Below the pieces are notes generated by a model. The model was not told the DNA's origin. It saw nothing but the letters and a program-made list of their open reading frames with translations, and searched no databases. This document shows, piece by piece, positions 6,844-14,210 of a DNA stretch of 16,322 bases. Origin of the DNA: an uncultured Coriobacteriaceae bacterium. Its GTDB lineage: Bacteria; Actinomycetota; Coriobacteriia; Coriobacteriales; Atopobiaceae. The stretch spans positions 1 to 16,322 of the forward strand of contig USBN01000035.1 in the NCBI GenBank assembly GCA_900552935.1. The letters run 5' to 3'. Each line of letters begins with the position of its first letter. The first letter of the stretch is position 1. The translations under genes and the position numbers were made by a program.

Positions 6844-7938
6844 ATGGCATTCGGTAAGAAGAAGGCTGCCGAGCCCGCGCTCGACCTCAAGAACCAGCCC
6901 GTTCCTGAGGGTTGCCACCTTCTCGAGGTCGATGACCTCAAGATGTACTTCCACACTGCCGACGGCGTGGTCAAGGCCGTCGACGGCGTGAGCTATACCC
7001 TCGACCGTGGTGAGACCCTCGGCGTCGTCGGCGAGTCCGGTTCGGGCAAGTCCGTCACCGCCATGACTATCATGGGCCTCATCGAGATGCCCCCGGGCAA
7101 GATCGAGGGCGGCGATGTCCGCTATCGCGGTCGCTCGCTGCTCGAGATGTCCGAGACTGAGATGCAGAGCATCCGCGGCAATGATATCGCCATGGTCTTC
7201 CAGGACCCGATGACCTCGCTGAACCCGGTCTATACCATCGGCCGACAGCTTGGTGAGGGCCTGCGCCTCCACCGTGGCTATACCAAGGAGCAGGCCACCC
7301 AGCGTGCAATCGAGCTCCTTGACATGGTTGGCATTCCCAACCCGGAGCAGCGCGTCAAGGACTATCCGCACCAGTTCTCCGGTGGTATGCGCCAGCGCGT
7401 CATGATCGCCATGGCGCTCGCCTGCGACCCGGACATCCTCATCGCCGACGAGCCGACCACGGCCCTCGACGTGACGATCCAGGCGCAGATCATCGAGCTC
7501 ATGCAGGAGATGCAGCAGAAGAACGGCAACGCGATCATCATGATCACCCACGACCTTGGCGTCGTCGCCGATGTGGCCGACAAGATCATGGTCATGTACG
7601 CCGGCCGTCCGGTCGAGTTCGGCACTGCCGAGGAGATCTTCTATCACCCGACGCATCCGTACACGTGGGGCCTCATGCGCTCGATTCCCGAGCAGGTCAT
7701 TGACGAGAAGAAGCCGCTCACCCCGATCAAGGGCAACCAGCCCTCTCTCGTAAACCTGCCGAAGGGTTGCAGCTTTGCGCCGCGCTGCCCGTATGCGACC
7801 GATCGCTGCCGCAACGAGCGCCCGGAGACCTACACCTCCGAGACCGGACACTACTCTCGTTGCCACTTTGCCAGCGACCCCGAGTTCATCGCGAAGAACG
7901 CGCCCGTTAACTCCCGCACGAAGGGAGGCGAGGCTTAG
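6844..7938 (+). CDS. oppD: Oligopeptide ABC transporter ATPase OppD
   Basis: This cytosolic ATPase (364 residues from the chosen start) powers import with OppF. The Walker A motif GESGSGKS is at 63-70, the Q-loop glutamine at 120, the signature FSGGMRQR at 178-185, Walker B ILIADEP at 198-204 and the switch His at 236. The C-terminal oligo-HPY region holds Cys309, Cys315, Cys322 and Cys340, arranged as in family members proposed or shown to bind a 4Fe-4S cluster. The start is ambiguous: ATG 6844 has AAGGA 12 nt upstream, while an in-frame GTG at 6835 overlaps the oppC stop but leaves only 3 nt after the same AAGGA. The difference is three residues. Confidence 0.96.
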   Translation: MAFGKKKAAEPALDLKNQPVPEGCHLLEVDDLKMYFHTADGVVKAVDGVSYTLDRGETLGVVGESGSGKSVTAMTIMGLIEMPPGKIEGGDVRYRGRSLLEMSETEMQSIRGNDIAMVFQDPMTSLNPVYTIGRQLGEGLRLHRGYTKEQATQRAIELLDMVGIPNPEQRVKDYPHQFSGGMRQRVMIAMALACDPDILIADEPTTALDVTIQAQIIELMQEMQQKNGNAIIMITHDLGVVADVADKIMVMYAGRPVEFGTAEEIFYHPTHPYTWGLMRSIPEQVIDEKKPLTPIKGNQPSLVNLPKGCSFAPRCPYATDRCRNERPETYTSETGHYSRCHFASDPEFIAKNAPVNSRTKGGEA

Positions 7939-7939
7939 G

Positions 7940-8950
7940 ATGACCGAGCCCCTGCTTCACGTCGAGCACCTCTCCAAGGAGTTCCCCGTCGACTCCAGCG
8001 TCTTCTCCAAGGAGAAGAAGAGCGTCAAGGCGGTCGACGACATTAGCTTCGACATCTTCCCCGGCGAGACCTTCGGCCTCGTTGGCGAGTCCGGCTGTGG
8101 CAAGTCCACGACTGGCCGCTGCATCATGCGCCTCACGCACCCCACGGGTGGCAAGGTCCTCTTCAATGACGAGGACGTCTCCGCCATGCACAAGAAGGAC
8201 CTGAAGCGCATGCGTCACGACATGCAGTTCATCTTCCAGGATCCCTATGCGAGCCTGAACCCTCGTATGACCATCGGCGAGATCATCTCCGAGCCTCTGG
8301 TCATTCACGGCGAGATGCCCGATAAGACCGAGCGCATGAACTATGTGCGCGAGCTGCTCGATGTCGTCGGTCTCAATCCGGAGCACATCAACCGCTATCC
8401 GCACGAGTTCTCGGGTGGTCAGCGTCAGCGCGTTGGCATCGCCCGCGCCTTTGCGCTCAAGCCGAAGCTGATTATCTGCGACGAGCCCGTCTCCGCGCTT
8501 GACGTCTCGATTCAGGCCCAGGTCCTCAACCTGCTTAAGGACCTTCAGAATCAGTACGGAACCGCGTACCTGTTCATCGCTCACGACCTTTCCGTCGTTC
8601 AGCACATCTCCGATCGCGTTGCCGTTATGTACCTTGGCAACATGATGGAGGTCTCGGACTGGAAGACCCTCTACGCCGAGCCGTACCACCCCTATACGCA
8701 GTCGCTGCTTTCTGCTGTGCCGGTTCCCGACCCGGATATGCAGCGCTCTCGAAAGCGCATCATCCTGAAGGGCGATCCGCCTTCTCCGATCGATCCGCCG
8801 AGTGGTTGCCGTTTCCACACGCGCTGCCCGATTGCTTGCGAGAAGTGTGCTCAGGAGCGCCCCGAGCTTCGCGAGGTTGCGCCTGGTCACTATTGCGCTT
8901 GCCACTTTGCGCAGCCGTACCCCATCAAGGGCTCCTCGATCGAGCTCTAG
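7940..8950 (+). CDS. oppF: Oligopeptide ABC transporter ATPase OppF
   Basis: The second ATPase has 336 residues. Walker A GESGCGKST is at 49-57, the Q-loop at 100, the signature FSGGQRQR at 157-164, Walker B LIICDEP at 177-183 and the switch His at 215. The C-terminal cysteines 290, 296, 303 and 321 have exactly the same spacing (6, 7, 18) as those of OppD, so a 4Fe-4S site is plausible in both. The open frame reaches back into oppD, but the ATG at 7940 begins the conserved EPLLHVEHLSKEFPV segment, starts one base after the oppD stop, and has GGGAGG and GAGG upstream. It ends the operon, 23 nt before a terminator. Confidence 0.96.
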   Translation: MTEPLLHVEHLSKEFPVDSSVFSKEKKSVKAVDDISFDIFPGETFGLVGESGCGKSTTGRCIMRLTHPTGGKVLFNDEDVSAMHKKDLKRMRHDMQFIFQDPYASLNPRMTIGEIISEPLVIHGEMPDKTERMNYVRELLDVVGLNPEHINRYPHEFSGGQRQRVGIARAFALKPKLIICDEPVSALDVSIQAQVLNLLKDLQNQYGTAYLFIAHDLSVVQHISDRVAVMYLGNMMEVSDWKTLYAEPYHPYTQSLLSAVPVPDPDMQRSRKRIILKGDPPSPIDPPSGCRFHTRCPIACEKCAQERPELREVAPGHYCACHFAQPYPIKGSSIEL

Positions 8951-8973
8951 GGGAGAGTAGAGTGCGTTTCTAG

Positions 8974-9010
8974 GGTCCCGCCATCCGTATGGGTGGTGGG
9001 ATCTTTTCTT
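8974..9010 (+). terminator. Rho-independent terminator of the opp operon
   Basis: Thirteen pairs, including G-T wobbles, join GGTCCCGCCATCC (8974-8986) with GGGTGGTGGGATC (8991-9003) around a GTAT loop. The run TTTTCTT follows directly. It lies 23 nt after the oppF stop. Confidence 0.88.
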
Positions 9011-9042
9011 GGGCGTCGATGGCGACCTCGTTGACGTCGCCC

Positions 9043-9176
9043 TCTCCGGAAGGGATAGCCTCCCAGGCGTCGACATTGTCCCTTCCGGATGTGATACCCT
9101 CCCGGACGCCGACGCCGTTTCCTCCGGAAGGGATAGCCTCGGGTGCCGACGCCGCCTCTTCTGGACGGGAAACCTC
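9043..9176. repeat. Degenerate 36-39-bp tandem repeats, about 3.5 copies
   Basis: Units start at 9043, 9082, 9121 and 9157. Each begins with TCCGGA or a variant and continues with a GATA(G/C)CCTC-like core; units 1-3 then carry a GCC/GTCGAC stretch. Units 1 and 3 share CTCCGGAAGGGATAGCCTC. TCCGGAAGGGA in units 1 and 3 is the exact reverse complement of TCCCTTCCGGA at the unit 1/2 junction (9079-9089), so neighbouring units can form 11-bp hairpins. No function is known to me. Confidence 0.75.
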
Positions 9177-9270
9177 TTGGGGAGCGAGGCCAAGACTTGC
9201 AGGCGTGAATTTTGTTTCTCGTCCATTTGGCACTTCAACTGCGGTAACGCACGCCAGACATCTTTTTTAG

Positions 9271-9319
9271 AAAAAAGTTTAAATTCACGCTTGCGTCCGT
9301 AGGGGCATCGAGGTATATT
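9271..9319 (+). promoter_or_regulatory. tRNA-Leu promoter with AT-rich upstream box
   Basis: TTGCGT (9291-9296) and TATATT (9314-9319) are separated by 17 nt. The AT-rich box AAAAAAGTTTAAATT (9271-9285) lies five bases before the -35, where an UP element would sit. The tRNA begins 29 nt after the -10. The same box and hexamer pattern precede tRNA-Gly. Confidence 0.85.
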
Positions 9320-9348
9320 CTTTCTCGCGCGAAACGCGCACTTGAAAA

Positions 9349-9439
9349 GTCGGAGTGGCGGAATTGGCAGACGCGCTAGCTTGAGGTGCTAGTGACTGAC
9401 TAAAAGGTCGTGCGGGTTCAAGTCCCGCCTCCGACACCA
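9349..9439 (+). tRNA. tRNA-Leu (anticodon GAG)
   Basis: A 91-nt class II tRNA with a long variable arm. The acceptor stem pairs GTCGGAG (9349-9355) with CTCCGAC (9429-9435), followed by discriminator A and an encoded CCA. The anticodon stem CTAGC/GCTAG encloses TTGAGGT, giving GAG at 9383-9385, which reads CUC/CUU leucine codons. The T-arm GCGGGTTCAAGTCCCGC is canonical. Confidence 0.97.
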
Positions 9440-9447
9440 GCAAATCT

Positions 9448-9469
9448 ACGGGCCTTCGGGCCCGTTTTT
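9448..9469 (+). terminator. Terminator of tRNA-Leu
   Basis: ACGGGCC and GGCCCGT pair around a TTCG tetraloop and are followed by TTTTT. Only 44 nt separate it from the next start codon. Confidence 0.9.
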
Positions 9470-9513
9470 GCTATCTAGGGGCGGCGCGCCCGCGCGCCCG
9501 GACGGGAGGCGTC

Positions 9514-11736
9514 ATGCCGGCTAAGCGCGCGCTTGCTAAGGTCGATCACGTCGGTCGTGCCGCCATGCCCGGTGTCCTTGCGGCTCTTATGGCGCTTTCG
9601 ACCGATGCCATTCTGGTGGTCGACGGCGTCGGTCGCATCCTCTCCGCCAATCCCCAGCTAGCCTCTCTTTCTGGCTTGGATGCCAATGAGCTCGTAGGTA
9701 CCCCTGTGTCGGATATCCTCGAAGACCCGTCGCGCCCCCACGCTCAGGACGCGCCGGCACCCATTCTCCCGCTTGCCGCCGATGGCTCGCTCGTGAGTCT
9801 CTCCCTAAGGCTTGCTGGCGGCGGGGCGGCAATCGTGGGCGCCAGGGCTGACCGCGTGAGTGGCGGCGGCGAGACCTATGTCATCGTCATGCGTCCTGCG
9901 GATTCTGCCCTTGCGGCCGAGCGAGAACACAATCGCCTGCTCGACGAGCTCTCCCTTGCCAATCGCCGTCTCTCGGGCACGCTCAAGATCGTGCTCGACA
10001 CGATTGACTCCCAAGACGTCGAGACCCTCTTTAGCGAGGTGATCGAGCAGATGTGCGACACCCTTGAGGCCTCGGGTGCCCTGCTCTTCCTCGCGGATGA
10101 CACCGGGTATCGGCTGCGCGCCCGTTCTCGCTCGCTTGAAGGCAAGAGGGTTCCGAAGTTCATGACCTATGGCGAGGGCCTCGAGACTGTCGTCTCTCGA
10201 TCTGGCGGCGCCATGCGGCTGCGTTTGCTCCCTCCCAGCGAGAGGAGCCTTCGCGGTGGTGCGCTCACGTCACGTGAGCTCATGGACGAGGACACTGGCG
10301 CTCGTTGCCGCATCCCTGCGCGACAGACGCCGCCCTTCTCGAGCTTCATCTGCGTTCCCATGTGGTTTAGCGAGCGCGTGATCGCCATCATCGAGCTTGG
10401 CTGGACCGAGGTGCATCCAACGCGCCGTGACGACGCGCGCCTTCTCGACACGGTGGCCCAGTACCTCTCGGTAGAGTTCGCTGCCGCCATCTCAACCATG
10501 CGAGCCCAGAGGGCTCAGGAACTCGACGCTGTCGCCACTCGTATTCATGCAATGCTCGAGGGGTTCGACGCCCCGACCGACGAGAACCTCCAGAGCTTCT
10601 CACGGGCCCTGACGGAGGAGCTCAATGTCCAAATCGTCCGCATTCACGCGTCAGGCCTTTCGGAGGGCTCTCGCGTCTCGTTGCCTGGCGTGGGGGAGGT
10701 GGAGCTCCCATATTCGATAGACGATCTCGTCCGCGGGCGCGTCGATGCAGACATAGCCGTCGTTGCGGCATCGAAGGGATCAAGGCTCGCAAGATGGCTC
10801 GAAGAGCAGGGCTTCATGGGCTCTACGGTCCTTATCGACCTCGGAATGCTTGCGGGCAAGCGTTGGGCCGCGCTGCTTATGCGCGCCCCGGACAAGGAGC
10901 CCATAGATGACGCAGAGTTCGACTTGCTCCGTCGCATTGCTATCGACGTCCGCCAAGAGGTCGAGGCGGGTGAGCGTAGGAACAAGGACACGCGCATCGC
11001 GCAGGCGCTTCAGAGCGGAATGAAGAGCGAGCTCCAGGAGGTCGAGGGCATCACGGCCCATGCGCTCTACTCGTCCGCAACTGCTGCCGCGCTTGTCGGG
11101 GGCGATTTCTATGACCTCATTCGTCTGCCCAACCGTCGCGCCTGCGTGATTCTGGGTGATGTCTCGGGTAAGGGAGTCGAGGCGGCGAGCGTCTCCGCCG
11201 CCGTGCGCACGGCCCTTGGAGCCTATGCCTGGGAGGGTCAGCCGCCCGCGCGCATGGTGCGCCTGCTTAACGACTTTCTCCTCGGCTTCTCTCGCCTGGA
11301 GACTTTCGCAACCCTCTTCGTGGGCGTTGCGGACCTCAAGCATGGCATGCTGACCTATTGCTCTGCCGGGCATCCCCCAGCGCTGCTCCTGCGTGCGGAG
11401 ACTGGCGAGATGGAGACACTCGACGAGCAGTCTGGCGTGGTGGGCGCCTTCCGCGGCATGACGTACCACGACGGCCACGTCTCCCTCTCTGAGGGGGATC
11501 GCATCTTGCTCTACACGGACGGCGCAACGGAGGCTCGTAACCCGAGTGGCGCCTTCTTCGGAGAGCAGGGGCTGCGTGACGCCGTGATGGAGGAGGCCGC
11601 GGGCGACTTCGACGGCATGCTTGACCGCCTGCTCGAGCGAATCGATGTCTTTACCGAGCGCAGCCTCGACGACGACGTGGCGATGGTCGTGCTGAGGTTT
11701 GATCAGCTCGGTAGCTCACGCCAGCGGAAGGCCTAG
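9514..11736 (+). CDS. PAS-GAF sensor PP2C-type Ser/Thr phosphatase (SpoIIE/RsbU family)
   Basis: This 740-residue soluble protein has an input half and a phosphatase half. A PAS-like segment occupies about 20-128 (ALSTDAILVVDGVGRILSAN), a helical linker about 130-165, a GAF domain about 166-330 (FICVPMWFSERVIAIIELGW), and a second, poorer GAF-like region about 335-490. The PP2C catalytic domain runs from about 495 to 730. Metal ligands are expected in GGDFYD (529-534) and GDVSGKG (548-554), with Asp669 in LLYTDG and Asp720 in LDDDVAMV. The family dephosphorylates STAS anti-sigma-factor antagonists, and the next gene encodes a STAS domain. GGGAGG lies 4 nt before the ATG. No promoter of its own is evident in the 44 nt after the tRNA-Leu terminator, so read-through expression is possible. 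No membrane segment is seen. Confidence 0.92.
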   Translation: MPAKRALAKVDHVGRAAMPGVLAALMALSTDAILVVDGVGRILSANPQLASLSGLDANELVGTPVSDILEDPSRPHAQDAPAPILPLAADGSLVSLSLRLAGGGAAIVGARADRVSGGGETYVIVMRPADSALAAEREHNRLLDELSLANRRLSGTLKIVLDTIDSQDVETLFSEVIEQMCDTLEASGALLFLADDTGYRLRARSRSLEGKRVPKFMTYGEGLETVVSRSGGAMRLRLLPPSERSLRGGALTSRELMDEDTGARCRIPARQTPPFSSFICVPMWFSERVIAIIELGWTEVHPTRRDDARLLDTVAQYLSVEFAAAISTMRAQRAQELDAVATRIHAMLEGFDAPTDENLQSFSRALTEELNVQIVRIHASGLSEGSRVSLPGVGEVELPYSIDDLVRGRVDADIAVVAASKGSRLARWLEEQGFMGSTVLIDLGMLAGKRWAALLMRAPDKEPIDDAEFDLLRRIAIDVRQEVEAGERRNKDTRIAQALQSGMKSELQEVEGITAHALYSSATAAALVGGDFYDLIRLPNRRACVILGDVSGKGVEAASVSAAVRTALGAYAWEGQPPARMVRLLNDFLLGFSRLETFATLFVGVADLKHGMLTYCSAGHPPALLLRAETGEMETLDEQSGVVGAFRGMTYHDGHVSLSEGDRILLYTDGATEARNPSGAFFGEQGLRDAVMEEAAGDFDGMLDRLLERIDVFTERSLDDDVAMVVLRFDQLGSSRQRKA

Positions 11737-11748
11737 GCTTGCGGCGAC

Positions 11749-12576
11749 ATGGTCCTTACGTTTGCGGAAACCTTGCCGCACGTAGGTATCAACCCCCGCG
11801 CGTCTGGGCAAAATTGGGGCATGACATCGACTGGCGACATACTCTTGCTCCCCGTGCGCGGCGACCTGGACGTCGCGAGCGTTCCGCGCGTGCGCGCCTA
11901 CCTTGATCGTGCGATTGACGGTGGCTGCCGTCGTGTCATCCTCAGCCTTGCGGATACAGACTATGTCGACAGCCTTGGGATGGCGTTGATCCTCGCCTAC
12001 GCGCGGCGCCTTGCGGAGAAGGGCGGCCTGCTCTCGCTCGTGAACGTGGGCGATAACGTGTACCGGTCGCTTGCGATATGCCGCCTCGTTGACTTCATTC
12101 CCGTGATGGGCAGGGCCCCCAAGCCGCCAGTTCCGGCGCTCGATCCCTCCGTGAGGCCCCTTTGGCACGGTACGATGCGGGTGGATGAGACCCATCTGAG
12201 CGCCGCGCGCCGCCGCCTCGAGCAACTTCTCTCTCGCACGGACCTCACGAACGACGAGGTATTCGATCTCACGCTTGCCGGCGGTGAGGCGTTGGGCAAC
12301 GCGGTTGACCACACCTGTGCGGAAGGCGTCCTGCTTACCGTGTGGGTCTATCCGGATCGCGCCGTGGTCGAAGTGACGGATTGCGGCTTCGGCTTCGAGC
12401 TGGATGAAGACGGGGAGGTTCCGCAGGGGGAGGGTGAGGACTGCCTCGAACGCGGTCGTGGCATCAAGCTCATGCGCATGCTCTCCGACTCCGTTGAGAT
12501 CTGCCGCAAGCCTAGCGGCACGGGAACCGTGGTACGTCTCGTGAAGCTATTCACTCCAATGGCTGCCACCGTCTAG
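11749..12576 (+). CDS. Fused STAS-HATPase protein (anti-sigma antagonist joined to anti-sigma kinase)
   Basis: The 275-residue frame joins two domains that are normally separate proteins. Residues about 29-120 form a STAS domain with RGDLD (37-41) and YVDSLGMAL, where Ser75 aligns with the phosphorylated serine of SpoIIAA and RsbV. After a proline-rich linker (124-140), residues about 145-268 form a GHKL ATPase like RsbW/SpoIIAB: N-box EALGNAVDH with Glu180 and Asn184, G1 box DCGFG (211-215), G2 box RGRGIK (235-240). It would bind ATP and phosphorylate a STAS serine, possibly its own. The start is uncertain: ATG 11749 lies 12 nt after the phosphatase gene without a good Shine-Dalgarno; ATG 11821 gives MTSTGDILLLP, and the 24 codons between are unusually rich in rare codons. 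The upstream phosphatase probably reverses the phosphorylation. Confidence 0.88.
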   Translation: MVLTFAETLPHVGINPRASGQNWGMTSTGDILLLPVRGDLDVASVPRVRAYLDRAIDGGCRRVILSLADTDYVDSLGMALILAYARRLAEKGGLLSLVNVGDNVYRSLAICRLVDFIPVMGRAPKPPVPALDPSVRPLWHGTMRVDETHLSAARRRLEQLLSRTDLTNDEVFDLTLAGGEALGNAVDHTCAEGVLLTVWVYPDRAVVEVTDCGFGFELDEDGEVPQGEGEDCLERGRGIKLMRMLSDSVEICRKPSGTGTVVRLVKLFTPMAATV

Positions 12577-12765
12577 GGCGGACTCGGGGTCGTTTTGGGA
12601 ATCGGGGGGGGTGCCGTGGTGGTCCGATTGACCTACTGTCGTTTCTGGGCTCCCACTCCTTCAGTCGGGCCGTTGGCCTAAAGACGGGCGAGGGGAGTGT
12701 GTAGAGCGCGAAGCATTGGGTTGCAGCGACGTCTCTGCTAAAGTTCCAGGTAGCAAGCGAATTCG

Positions 12766-12814
12766 AAAAAAGTTGAAATTCACGCTTGCATGAATGCGCA
12801 GTCTTGCGTATAGT
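12766..12814 (+). promoter_or_regulatory. tRNA-Gly promoter with AT-rich upstream box
   Basis: The box AAAAAAGTTGAAATT (12766-12780) is followed by CACGC, TTGCAT (12786-12791), 17 nt and TATAGT (12809-12814). The stretch from the A-run through TTGC matches the tRNA-Leu promoter at all but one base. The 190 nt between the previous gene and this box show nothing recognisable. Confidence 0.85.
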
Positions 12815-12826
12815 ACTTTCTCGCAC

Positions 12827-12902
<76 letters not shown>

Positions 12903-12910
12903 TGAATTCG

Positions 12911-12938
12911 AAGGGCCGGCTAAATGCCGGCCCTTTTT
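12911..12938 (+). terminator. Terminator of tRNA-Gly
   Basis: AGGGCCGGC and GCCGGCCCT pair around TAAAT, followed by a T run at 12934-12938. Confidence 0.92.
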
Positions 12939-13068
12939 GTTTATCTCGGCGTGTCGTTGGCTTCGCGTTGCGTTCGTGAACTCCGTCTTTCGAGTGGCGA
13001 CGAACCAACCCGCCCGTCACGCTCTATTGGTCGTTGGTCTACCATGGAAACGCGTCGTCTGCTAATGC

Positions 13069-14073
13069 TTGCGACGTGTCGTTCGCATCATCGGATGGAG
13101 CCCGAGCTTGGTAACTATCCTCCTCATAGTCCTCGCGCTCGCCCTCGCGTATGTTCTCGTGACGCGAGCCATCAATGCGCGTGGCTATCGTATGGCGAGC
13201 GGCAAGAGCTTCCGTAAGCTCGCGCGTCGCGGCAAGCTGCCGAAGGAAATCGCTGATGCCGCGGACGAGGTCATTCTCGACCGCCAGAGGCGCAACAGCG
13301 CGCGCCTGCGTCATGACCCCGCCTATGCGGATCTCAAGACGCAGCCAAAGCCCAAACTCTCCTCAGAGCAGGTCAAGGCGCTTAAGCGGGCGCGTCTCAA
13401 TGTCCGAGACGAGTGGCTCGACCATATGCGTCCCGGCTTCTACCAGTACGTGATCATCTTCATGGTGGCGAGTGTCGCGGGTTTGATCCTCGAGATGGCG
13501 TGGATGCTCATATCGTCTGGTCGTACGGAGCTGCGCGTAGGGCTCGTGTGGGGCCCGTTCTCGCCGCTCTACGGCTTCGGCGCATGTCTTCTCACGATGG
13601 TGCTCTGGAACTTCCGAACCGCTCCCAAGGCACAGGTCTTCTTTGTCTCCGCGCTTCTCGGCGGTGGCCTCGAGCAGACGACGGGCATGCTCATGGAGGA
13701 CCTCTTCCATGCCCAGTCCTGGACCTATATTGGCCTTCCGGACGCAATCACCCAGTGGATCGCATGGAGGTTCCTATTCGCCTGGGGCGTCCTCGGCCTC
13801 GTTTGGTGCCGTGTTGTCATGCCGGAAGTCATCTATCGCATCGGCGAGCCCACGAATCGCAGACAAATCGTGATTGTGTCGCTCATGACCGCATTCCTCG
13901 TCGTGGATATGCTTGCCACGGTCTTCTGTTTCTACCGAAAGGCCTGCCGCGATGCCGGGATTCCGCCTCATAACTCGGTGGAGGAGTATGTCGACTCGAA
14001 GTTCAATGATGAGTTCATTGCGAATCGCTTTCAGAATCTCGTGGTAGGCGAGGACCTCGAGCCAAACAAGTAA
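13069..14073 (+). CDS. CmpB-family (putative ABC-type) membrane protein
   Basis: The 334-residue frame begins with a membrane helix (about 14-33, VTILLIVLALALAYVLV), then a charged cytosolic stretch of about 85 residues, then a four- to five-helix domain (about 125-285) of the CmpB/DUF1113 type. Landmarks are GLVWGPFSPLYGFGA (158-172) and GGGLEQTTGMLMEDLF (198-213), where family members have a similar Gly/Glu pattern. Despite the database name 'putative ABC transporter permease', its function is not known to me. The start is unclear: no in-frame ATG exists before 13192, which would remove helix 1. TTG 13069 is the first possible start, while TTG 13108 has GGAG 7 nt upstream and would start right at the helix. 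No partner ATPase is adjacent. Confidence 0.78.
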   Translation: MRRVVRIIGWSPSLVTILLIVLALALAYVLVTRAINARGYRMASGKSFRKLARRGKLPKEIADAADEVILDRQRRNSARLRHDPAYADLKTQPKPKLSSEQVKALKRARLNVRDEWLDHMRPGFYQYVIIFMVASVAGLILEMAWMLISSGRTELRVGLVWGPFSPLYGFGACLLTMVLWNFRTAPKAQVFFVSALLGGGLEQTTGMLMEDLFHAQSWTYIGLPDAITQWIAWRFLFAWGVLGLVWCRVVMPEVIYRIGEPTNRRQIVIVSLMTAFLVVDMLATVFCFYRKACRDAGIPPHNSVEEYVDSKFNDEFIANRFQNLVVGEDLEPNK

Positions 14074-14210
14074 CAATACCCATGCCCATTCCTGCGCGTC
14101 GCGCAAAACACCTAGGAAATGGGTAGAAGAAACGTACTGCGCCCCGAGCGCGCCAGTATCGATGGGTATATGGATTCGTCCGCCGTGCGGACACGACGAT
14201 AGGATCTCTC
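14074..14210. other. Short spacer with imperfect hairpins
   Basis: CCCATTCCT (14085-14093) pairs with AGGAAATGGG (14114-14123) with one bulge, enclosing a GCG/CGC inner stem, but lacks a U tract. GTCCG-CCGTG-CGGAC (14178-14192) forms a small hairpin shortly before the AGGA of the next gene. No reliable promoter was found. Confidence 0.4.

Larger units (their letters stand above)
8951..9348. other. Spacer between opp operon and tRNA-Leu
   Basis: No supported gene. In order it holds the opp terminator, about 3.5 degenerate 36-39-bp repeats, a T/A-rich dyad at 9262-9277 (CTTTTTT-AG-AAAAAAG), the tRNA promoter with its AT-rich box, and a small leader hairpin GCGCG-AAA-CGCGC at 9327-9339. Short frames open through the repeats on both strands only because the repeat period is near a multiple of three. 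Confidence 0.6.

Noticed and set aside
6697..7866. 389-residue minus-strand frame opposite oppC/oppD
   Set aside because: Antisense shadow; the plus strand carries unmistakable ABC ATPase motifs.
9043..9176. CRISPR array
   Set aside because: The units are tandem and degenerate, without constant repeats separated by unique spacers, and no cas genes are present.
7907..9238. 443-residue minus-strand frame with repeats at its N-terminus
   Set aside because: Most of it is antisense to oppF, and its repeat portion reflects the 36-39-bp DNA repeats.
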